Below, in pieces: positions 33,983-41,200 of a DNA stretch of 64,000 bases (position 1 is the first letter of the stretch; every line of letters begins with the position of its first letter). The notes beneath the pieces were generated by a model that was given only the letters and a program-made list of their open reading frames with translations, was not told the DNA's origin and did not search any database. The position numbers were made by a program, and so were the translations under genes. The DNA is from Clostridium culturomicium. Lineage in GTDB: Bacteria > Bacillota > Clostridia > Clostridiales > Clostridiaceae. The stretch spans positions 124,001 to 188,000 of the forward strand of contig NZ_CCXK01000014.1 of NCBI RefSeq assembly GCF_000821305.1, written 5' to 3'.

Positions 33983-35728
33983 TTAAAAATTTGCTGCTTT
34001 ATCATCTGATAAATCTAAGAAATCCTTAAATTGAGTTTCATAAATTTCAAAGTACTTACCTTTTTTATCAAGAAGCTGTTGATGATTGCCTTGCTCAACA
34101 ATTACTCCATCCTCCATGTAAAGAATTAAGTCTGCATTCTTTACAGCTGAAATTCTATGAGCGATGATAAAGGTTGTTTTCTTATCTTCCTCTTCATATA
34201 AGTTCTTCAAGAGCTGATATTCAGTATCCATATCAAGCGCTGAAGTAGAGTCATCTAAGATTAATATTTTTGAATCTCTTAAAAGGGCTCTTGCTATACA
34301 TAATCTCTGCTTCTGACCACCTGATAAGCCAACACCTCTTTCTCCAATTAAAGTGTCATAGCCCTCATCTAATTCATCCACAAATTCCTTTGCACAAGCA
34401 AGCTCTACTACTTTTTCCATCTCCTCCATAGAGGCATCCAGCTTTCCATACTTCAAGTTACTTTCTACTGTGTCTGAGAACAAGAATGAGTCCTGTGGAA
34501 TTAAAGCAATATTATCTCTTAAAGATTTAACTTTAAGGTTTCTAATATCCTCACCATCAATCTTTATGCAGCCTTTTGTAACATCATAGTTTCTTCCTAA
34601 AAGACTTATTAAAGTTGACTTTCCAGAACCTGTAGTTCCCATAACTGCAACTGTAGAACCAGTTGGAATATTTAAATTAATATTCTTTAAGACATCCTTT
34701 TCTCCATAATTGAAGGATACATTTTCAAATACAATACCTTCATTAATTCCTTTTAATTCCTCTGAATTTTCGCAGTCAGCCACTTTAGGCTCTATTGCTA
34801 ATATTTTATTTATTTTTCCAATAGATGCCTTTCCTCTTGATAAAAGGTTAATTAACCAGCCTAAATCTCTCATTGGCCAAGTAAGCATCCAAAGATAACT
34901 TGTAAATCCAACTAATTGCCCTACTGTAATTTGATCATAGATGGCAAGAATTCCTCCTATGCTTATAACAAGTACTGTTGATAAATTAGTTAAGAACTCC
35001 TCTAATGGGAAGAATTTAACCCATATTTTATTATGATCCATCTGTAAATCATAGTTCTTTGAGTTATATCTTAAAAACTTTAAGATCTCATGCTTTTCTC
35101 TTCCAAAAGCTTTAACAAGCTTAACTCCTGCAATATTCTCTTGGGCTGTTGTGTTAAGCTCTGCAATGTGGTCACTGATTCTTTCATAAACATCATTAAG
35201 CTGCTTCTCTGACTTTAGCGCTAATACTGCAATGATTGGCATTGTAGCTAATGCTACTAAAGTAAGAGGTACACTGATTCTAAATAAAAGCACTGCTGCC
35301 ATTATGAAATAAATTCCGTCCTCAATGGTAAGTCTAAGTCCAAAACCCATAATTTCTAAAATATTATCAGCATCTTCACCTACCCTTGACATTAATTCTC
35401 CAGTATTCACTTTATCAAAATATGAAAAAGATAAACCTTCAATATGATTAAATAATTCCTCCTTAATCTTTCTAGATATTGTAATCCCTAAATAGTCAAA
35501 TAAAAACTCTCTTAAAAATCCAAATGCAAACTTTATGGCAGTAATACCAACTACAATCCAAATAATTGTAGTTAAGATTTCATACTTACCTGCTGTTAAT
35601 ACATCATCGATAAATATTTCCGTGATATACGGAACAACTAGATCTGCTGAAACACATAAAAGCATTGAAATTGCTCCCATGATGGTAACGAATTTGTGCT
35701 GTTTTGTGTAACTAAAAATTTTCTTCAC
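33983..35728 (-). CDS. ABC multidrug exporter half-transporter, degenerate NBD (BmrC/YheI-like)
   Basis: 581 residues with six membrane helices and an NBD carrying Walker A GTTGSGKST, signature LSGGQKQR and Walker B ILILDDSTSALD. The Asp in place of the catalytic Glu marks the non-hydrolysing site of heterodimeric exporters such as BmrC. It starts with GTG after AAGGAGGG, which touches a repeat copy at 35743. The upstream leader (promoter at 36454-36483, two hairpins, two short ORFs) suggests drug-inducible attenuation as known for bmrCD. Confidence 0.88.
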   Translation of the reverse strand: MKKIFSYTKQHKFVTIMGAISMLLCVSADLVVPYITEIFIDDVLTAGKYEILTTIIWIVVGITAIKFAFGFLREFLFDYLGITISRKIKEELFNHIEGLSFSYFDKVNTGELMSRVGEDADNILEIMGFGLRLTIEDGIYFIMAAVLLFRISVPLTLVALATMPIIAVLALKSEKQLNDVYERISDHIAELNTTAQENIAGVKLVKAFGREKHEILKFLRYNSKNYDLQMDHNKIWVKFFPLEEFLTNLSTVLVISIGGILAIYDQITVGQLVGFTSYLWMLTWPMRDLGWLINLLSRGKASIGKINKILAIEPKVADCENSEELKGINEGIVFENVSFNYGEKDVLKNINLNIPTGSTVAVMGTTGSGKSTLISLLGRNYDVTKGCIKIDGEDIRNLKVKSLRDNIALIPQDSFLFSDTVESNLKYGKLDASMEEMEKVVELACAKEFVDELDEGYDTLIGERGVGLSGGQKQRLCIARALLRDSKILILDDSTSALDMDTEYQLLKNLYEEEDKKTTFIIAHRISAVKNADLILYMEDGVIVEQGNHQQLLDKKGKYFEIYETQFKDFLDLSDDKAANF

Positions 35729-35742
35729 TTCTTTTCCCTCCT

Positions 35743-35815
35743 TAAGTGAGCGTCCAAATCTTCGATTTGGCTTACGCGAACTTACTCATTCGGACGCATG
35801 TGAGAATGAGTTTCC
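35743..35815 (-). repeat. dispersed two-stem repeat, copy 4
   Basis: Starts TAAGTGAGCGT, contains CCAAATCTTCGATTTGG, GAACTTACTCATTCGG and ends GAGTTTCC. The TAAGTG end adjoins the AAGGAGGG ribosome binding site of the exporter gene. A further partial stem, CCAAATCTTTGATTTGG, follows at about 35830. Confidence 0.88.
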
Positions 35816-35883
35816 TAAATTTAATCCAAATCTTTGATTTGGTCAAAGTTAATGCAATCATACCTACCTCAATAGAAATGCCT

Positions 35884-35944
35884 TCTCCTTACTGTCAAAG
35901 GAGTAAGTTCGATTTACTAAATCGAAGATTTAGAATCTCACTTA
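35884..35944 (+). repeat. dispersed two-stem repeat, copy 5
   Basis: TCTCCTTACTG...AAAGGAGTAAGTTCG, then TAAATCGAAGATTTA and CTCACTTA. Opposite orientation to copy 4, so the two form an inverted pair in the exporter leader. Confidence 0.82.
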
Positions 35945-35963
35945 TAAGTTTAAAAGCATAAAA

Positions 35964-36005
35964 TAAAGCCGTAATCCATACCTAACAAAGGTATAGATTA
36001 CGGCT
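35964..36005 (-). terminator. terminator-like hairpin in the exporter leader
   Basis: Minus strand: AGCCGTAATC (36005-35996), one mismatch, ATACCT, a 5-base loop, AGGTAT, GATTACGGCT, then TTATTTTA. A 16-bp near-perfect stem followed by a T-rich tail. It overlaps the end of a 24-codon ORF, the layout of a translation-controlled attenuator. Confidence 0.75.
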
Positions 36006-36056
36006 ATTTAACATCGGTAAGCCATGACTGCTGCCATGAGTTATATATAAAGGCAT
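35982..36056 (-). CDS. 24-codon candidate leader peptide before the ABC exporter
   Basis: GAAGGAATTTCATT precedes an ATG (36054-36056) opening a 24-residue frame (MPLYITHGSSHGLPMLNSRN and four more residues) that ends with TAG inside the upper part of the hairpin at 35964-36005. Ribosome stalling on such a peptide would keep the terminator from folding. This is inference from layout: known bmrCD regulation uses a leader ORF and antibiotic-induced stalling. No similarity to a known leader is claimed. Confidence 0.45.
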   Translation of the reverse strand: MPLYITHGSSHGLPMLNSRNLYLC

Positions 36057-36102
36057 AATGAAATTCCTTCTCTCTTTTGCAGAAAATTTAAAATGTCATT
36101 AA

Positions 36103-36172
36103 GGAAGCTCCTTCTCTCATTTGGGAAGGAGTAAGTTCCACTTGTAAAATCAAAGATTTTGAGTGTCACCTA
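36103..36172 (+). repeat. dispersed two-stem repeat, copy 6
   Basis: GGAAGCTCCTTCTCTCAT...GAAGGAGTAAGTTCCACTT, then AAAATCAAAGATTTT and GTGTCACCTA. It lies between the two terminator hairpins of the exporter leader. Confidence 0.83.
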
Positions 36173-36187
36173 TGCCTGAATAAATAT

Positions 36188-36217
36188 AAAAAAGTCCTAA
36201 GTTACCCTAGGACTTTG
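36188..36217 (-). terminator. terminator after the 49-codon ORF
   Basis: Minus strand AAAGTCCTA / TAGGACTTT (9 bp, 8-base loop) followed by TTTATA. It lies 27 bases after the stop of the 49-codon ORF and should stop most transcripts from the strong promoter at 36454-36483. Confidence 0.8.
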
Positions 36218-36243
36218 CTCACAAAATAGTTAATTAAACGAAT

Positions 36244-36393
36244 TTAAAAATCTATATCTTGAGGTAGGGTAATATTTTTAATTCTATTAAATTGATTATT
36301 AAAAATGGACGCACTCCTGCCATTGACAAATAAATTGCCTGTAAGTTGTCTATTACAAATTGCCATGCCATTTAATCTTTTCTTATTTAACAT
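36244..36393 (-). CDS. 49-residue protein, possible exporter leader ORF
   Basis: A very strong AAGGAGGTAGGAATT ribosome binding site and ATG (36391-36393) start a 49-codon frame. The peptide is polar and Asn-rich (SIFNNQFNRIKNI), with no signal or membrane segment. It sits directly behind a strong promoter and ahead of a terminator and the exporter genes. In size and place it resembles the BmrB leader of Bacillus bmrBCD, but I cannot establish homology. It could also be an independent small protein. Confidence 0.6.
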   Translation of the reverse strand: MLNKKRLNGMAICNRQLTGNLFVNGRSASIFNNQFNRIKNITLPQDIDF

Positions 36394-36453
36394 AATTCCT
36401 ACCTCCTTTTCTTTCTAAATTTGTATAGTAATTCTAAATTTTTACTATAATTT

Positions 36454-36483
36454 ATTATAACCATTTTTTACAAAAGGTGTCAA
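36454..36483 (-). promoter_or_regulatory. sigma-A promoter of the 49-codon ORF/exporter leader
   Basis: Minus strand TTGACA (36483-36478), 18-base spacer, TATAAT (36459-36454): consensus hexamers. The start would lie near 36447, about 50 bases before the ORF. Confidence 0.85.
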
Positions 36484-36520
36484 CATATTTTTAGATAATT
36501 CTTGAAATTATTTTTATTGC

Positions 36521-37027
36521 CTAAAATTCTTTAGCTAAATTAGTTAATGCTTCATCGCAAACTCTATATACCGTCCATTCATCCATGGGTATTGCACCTA
36601 AGCTCTTATAGAATTCTATCGACGGTTCATTCCAATCTATGCACCACCATTCAAATCTGCCGCAGTCTCTTTTCACTGCTAAATGAGCTAAAAATGATAA
36701 AAGGGTCTTACCTAGTCCTCTTCCTCGCATCTCTGGTCTAACATATAAATCCTCTAAATATAAGCCTGGTTTTCCTGTGAAGGTTGAAAAATTGTGAAAG
36801 AAAAGTGCAAATCCAACTGGCTCGCCTTCATATTCTCCAATAATAACCTCAGCCCCCTTACGTATAAACAAAGAGTTCATCAAGATTTCTTCTGTAGCAT
36901 GAACCTCATGAAGCAGCTTTTCATAATCTGCTAATTCCTTAATAAATCTTAAAATTAATGGTACATCCTCCTCAGTGGCAAATCTTAAATTAAACCCTTG
37001 AATTTTAGTATTTATAACCTTAGTCAT
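36521..37027 (-). CDS. GNAT acetyltransferase, SSAT/thialysine-acetyltransferase type
   Basis: 168 residues closely following the diamine or thialysine N-epsilon-acetyltransferase pattern: FNLRFATEEDVPLILRFIKELADYEKL, LYLEDLYVRPEMRGRGLGKTLLSFLA, then CGRFEWWCIDWNEPSIEFYKSLGA. Acetylation of a polyamine or thialysine-like amine is expected. AAAGGGGGAAATTAAAT precedes the ATG. It stands alone, outside the main GNAT array, divergent from the MerR gene. Confidence 0.88.
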   Translation of the reverse strand: MTKVINTKIQGFNLRFATEEDVPLILRFIKELADYEKLLHEVHATEEILMNSLFIRKGAEVIIGEYEGEPVGFALFFHNFSTFTGKPGLYLEDLYVRPEMRGRGLGKTLLSFLAHLAVKRDCGRFEWWCIDWNEPSIEFYKSLGAIPMDEWTVYRVCDEALTNLAKEF

Positions 37028-37181
37028 ATTTAATTTCCCCCTTTATTATATCCTCACTTTACACGCCTGTGTAAACATATACATATGTTATTGTATTACA
37101 TACTTAATTTATAACGCAACCTTTTGAATTAATATCCTTATTTTTTTCCATACCTTTCTTGCAAATAACTTAAACTTTTTG

Positions 37182-37212
37182 TTGACTCTCACATTACGTC
37201 ATAGTTTATTAT
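37182..37212 (+). promoter_or_regulatory. MerR-type promoter with 19-bp spacer
   Basis: TTGACT (37182-37187), 19 bases, TATTAT (37207-37212). A 19-bp spacer is the hallmark of promoters activated by MerR-family proteins, and the spacer shows a partial dyad with ACT...AGT ends. It drives the TipA-like gene 38 bases downstream, so autoregulation is likely. Confidence 0.75.
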
Positions 37213-37249
37213 GAAATTAAGGGAAAGCTAAAGAACTGGAGTGATATGT

Positions 37250-38035
37250 ATGAATAATAATTCAAAAACTAAACTTTATAAAATCAAGGAAGTATCAAAC
37301 CTTGCTGGAGTTACAGTGCGCACTCTCCATCATTATGATGATATTGATTTACTAAGACCATGTTATATCAGTGATTCAGGCTATAGATTTTACGGTAATG
37401 AGGAATTAGAAAAGCTGCAGCAGATTCTTTTCTTTAGAGAATTAGATTTTTCATTAGACGAAATAAAAAATATATTAAATAGCCCGGACTTTGATAAAGC
37501 TCACTGCCTTGGAGTTCACCGACAGCTGCTTATAGAAAAAAGACAGCGACTAGATAATATAATAGCTTCCCTAGATAAAACACTAATATCCCTTGAAGGA
37601 GGAAATGAAATGAGTAAAAAAGAAATGTTTAAACCATTTGATATGAAAAATATAGAAGATCATAAAGCCAAATATGCACAGGAAACAAAAGAACGTTATG
37701 GCAATAGTGATGCCTACAAAGAATCTCAAAATAAAACTACTAAGTACAGCAAAGGTGATTGGGAAAATATTATGGGTGAAGCTGGTGAAATATACAGCAG
37801 CTTAGCTAGCTTAATGGACAGAGACCCAAGTGATAGTGAAGTTCAAAGTTTAGTTGAAAAATGGAGAAATCATATTACAAAGAACTTTTATAACTGTACT
37901 CCTGAAATCTTCAGAGGTCTTGCCTTAATGTATACTGCCGATGAACGTTTTACTGAAAATATTGATAAATATGGTGAAGGACTAGCACAATTTTTAAGTG
38001 ATGCCATGATAGTTTATTGTGATAGCATTCTATAA
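37250..38035 (+). CDS. MerR-family regulator with TipAS domain (TipA-like)
   Basis: 261 residues. The N-terminal winged helix (YKIKEVSNLAGVTVRTLHHYDDIDLLRPCYISDSGYRFY) and a coiled-coil dimer helix (about 80-120) precede a C-terminal TipAS/antibiotic-recognition domain (YAQETKERYGNSDAYKESQNKTTKYSKGDW, then TPEIFRGLALMYTADERF). Such proteins bind peptide-type or other drugs and activate their own promoter and efflux genes. An internal ATG with GGAGGAAATGAA at about 37610 could give a ligand domain alone, as TipAS does. I start at 37250 (GGAGTGATAT). Confidence 0.9.
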   Translation: MNNNSKTKLYKIKEVSNLAGVTVRTLHHYDDIDLLRPCYISDSGYRFYGNEELEKLQQILFFRELDFSLDEIKNILNSPDFDKAHCLGVHRQLLIEKRQRLDNIIASLDKTLISLEGGNEMSKKEMFKPFDMKNIEDHKAKYAQETKERYGNSDAYKESQNKTTKYSKGDWENIMGEAGEIYSSLASLMDRDPSDSEVQSLVEKWRNHITKNFYNCTPEIFRGLALMYTADERFTENIDKYGEGLAQFLSDAMIVYCDSIL

Positions 38036-38062
38036 TTTAGAATGCCCAAATGTAGAATTAAA

Positions 38063-38155
38063 AATGGTGGATGCTTCTCCTCACTACGTTTGGATAAGAC
38101 TTAATTGATTATTAAATAAAACCAAGAAATTCCACAGGAATTTTCTCCACCATTC
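38063..38155. other. 93-bp segment with 9-bp inverted ends
   Basis: AATGGTGGA at 38063-38071 and TCCACCATT at 38147-38155 are exact inverted copies enclosing AT-rich sequence. Possibly a small non-coding element. No ORF or target duplication is clear. Confidence 0.4.
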
Positions 38156-38170
38156 AAAAATTTAAATAAA

Positions 38171-38206
38171 AAAGGATACTTCAGTTTCATCACCGAAGTA
38201 TCCTTT
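38171..38206. terminator. bidirectional terminator between tipA-like and protease genes
   Basis: AAAGGATACTTC / GAAGTATCCTTT, a 12-bp perfect stem with A-run before and T-run after, serving the converging MerR and subtilase genes. Confidence 0.9.
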
Positions 38207-38234
38207 TTTATTTAGAAATTAATAATTAAAATTA

Positions 38235-41200
38235 TTATTTTCTGTTTCTCTTTTTAAGCATTAATACTCCAAATGCCGCAGCAACAACTCCGCCTAAGCC
38301 CATTAATCCAGTTCCAACCATTCCACCTGTTTGTGGTAATGTGTTTCCTGATGATGGCATAGTTAACTTAGAAATTTCACTTACATTTCCTGCACCATCA
38401 ATAGCTCTAGCATACATTGTTTTCTTAGCTGCAAGCTTAACTGGATCCTTGTACTCTGTCCAAGTTTCCTTATCTAAGCTGTATTCAATCTTAACGACAT
38501 CCTCATCTTGAGCTGTTATTGTTACCATATTCTTGTTAGCAGACATCTTAGGAGCCTTAGGAGCAGTTCTATCTGGAACTGTATATTTAACTACATCACT
38601 AATTGACGCTTTATCTCCTTCAACATTTATTGCTCTAACTTCAATTGTAACTTTTTCATCAACTTTAACTGGCTCAGTATATGGAACCCAAGTCTTACCA
38701 TCTAAGCTGTACTCTAGCTTATCCGTAACTTCATCTGCAGCAGTCACAGTTACAACTCCGTCCTTTTCAGTTACTGTTGGAGCTACTGGTTTTTCTGGAG
38801 CATTTGGATCTACAGTTGCTGGTACCTTATATACCTTAACTTCACTAATATTACCAGCTGCATCTATAGCTCTTACATGAATTAAATCATTGTCTGCAAC
38901 CTTAACTGCTTCTGTATAAGCAATCCATTCCTTACCATTTAAACTATACTCAATTTTAGCTGTATCATCATCTGAAGCTTCTATAGTTAATATACCATCT
39001 TCTATAGTTACCTTTGGTGACAATGGTGCTGTTGTATCCGGTATAATAAGTTTTGGAATTTCAACCTCTACAATCTCACTTGGGTTGCCAGCAGCATCAA
39101 CTGCTCTTACATATACGACTGTTTCAGGCTCGCCTTTAACAGGTTCAGTATACTCATTCCAAGTTTCCTTATCAAAGCTGTACTCTAACTTAGCTGTATC
39201 CTTATCAGTTGCTACAACAGTTACAACTCCATCTTTTTCATATACATAAGGTGCACTTGGTGCTGTTGTATCAGGCATAGTAAACTCTTCAACCTCTTCA
39301 CTTACATGCCCTACTCCATCCACTGCTCTAAAGTATACTGTTTGACCTTCAGCAATTTGAAGTCCTTCAGTATATCTTGCCCAGCCATTTCCATCTAAGC
39401 TGTACTCAATATATGATGTATCTTCATCAGCTGCTTCAGCAACAACTAATCCATCTACAAGGTTAGCTACCGGTTTAGCTGGTGGAGTTAAATCTTCAAT
39501 AATGTAAGGAGTAGCCTCACTTCTATTATTAGCTGCATCTATAGCAACAGCATAAATAGTTGAACCTTCCTTAGCTTGAATTGGCTCAGTATATACTTCC
39601 CAAGTTTCTTGGTCATAGCTATATTCTATTCTCGCAGCATCTGCAGGGTCAACTGCAGTTATTACAATTTTATCTCCATCTCTTGTTACTGTTGGAGCTG
39701 CTGGTGCTGTAGTATCAACTACGTCTTCTACCTTATTAACAGTTATAATCTTAGCTGCCTTATGCCCCATTGCATCTACTATTTCAACATTAATAGTGTT
39801 TTCTCCATCAACTAGAGGCACTTCATAATTATCAAAAGTATAACTTGCTGGTTTTTGCTGATCAAAGTACTCCCACTCTCCAACAATTTTTTCAACTAAA
39901 TTGCCATTAACAAAGATTTTTAAATCTGGGAAGTTATCTGTAGCTGTTCCATTTATAAATACAGCCCCCTCAGTTGTTTGTGCTGGAATATCTTCAAGAT
40001 TTAATACTGGTGGTTCTGCGTCAACAAATAGTTTGTGAGCAAATTCTAACTCATTACCAGCAGCATCCTTTGAATAAACCTTAACACTGTGATATCCATT
40101 CTCTATATTTAAATTAATAGAGAAATCATATGCACCAGTCTTTTTATTATAAGTTAATGGAACTTCTTCACCATTAATCTTAACAAGTTCTACTGCAGAT
40201 TTATCAGTAACTGTACCTGCAAAATTTACAGTATTGCTATCATAATTTCCAAAGAATTCTGGGCTTGTTAATTTAACTACTGGCGCATCTTTATCTCCAG
40301 GTACTGCACCTATTGGAAGTCCTAAATCATATACACTCATATTTTGAGCATAGTCAGATACTCCTGCTTCAAAATTCTTCACTGTATATCCAGCATCTAA
40401 TTCCTTACTAATATCAAATACGCCTGTAGGACTAATATAAACGCCTAAAGGTGTAGATAAAAGATATGCATACACGTGGCCTTCAAAATTATCTGTTCCT
40501 ACCATTGTTAAAGTTTTCTTATTCGTATCAACAGAAGTATTCTTTAACTCTGGAGCTGTTAAATCAACATTAATCTTATAGTCAAAATTCTGCCAATCAG
40601 CATCTTTATAATCTACCTTAGCTTTGATTCTATAAGTGTAAGTTCCATCTTCAACAATCTTACCATTAATAGTTCCATCCCACTGAGCATCATTCAAGAA
40701 GCTTCTTACATTTTTACCACCATTATAGTAATGCTTTCTTGCATTTTCTATCTTATCAAGAGTTCTAATTACCTTTCCTTCTGAATTAAGAATTTCAACT
40801 ATAACTTCCTTACTATTCCTTAGGTAAGACAACATTGGAAGTACTGAATCATTATATCCATCACCATCTGGTGAGATATCTATAAAGTTTCCATTTGCTT
40901 GTGCTGTAGAAGTTGCACCATATGGTAATCCCATATAAGAAACTGTTCCTTCTTCATCAGTAGGTGTCATCATCGCTGTATATCCATAATATGATTTTCT
41001 ATCTTTATCATAGATTGAAGCATCAATGATTGGCGCCTTATCCCATTCGCCTTTGAAACCAACATATGGAATACTTAACTCTGGTACTGAATCATCTACT
41101 GATGTTAAAGTAACAAAGCCTTCTACATATCCACCATTAACAAACAATTCTGATATTGGTTTCTCCCATATTGCAGATACTGCATTGCTTAAATCCACTC

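Noticed and set aside
39576..39815. Plus-strand ORFs opposite the subtilase gene
   Set aside because: Low-complexity Ser/Cys/Tyr-rich shadows of the repeat-encoding strand, without ribosome binding sites.
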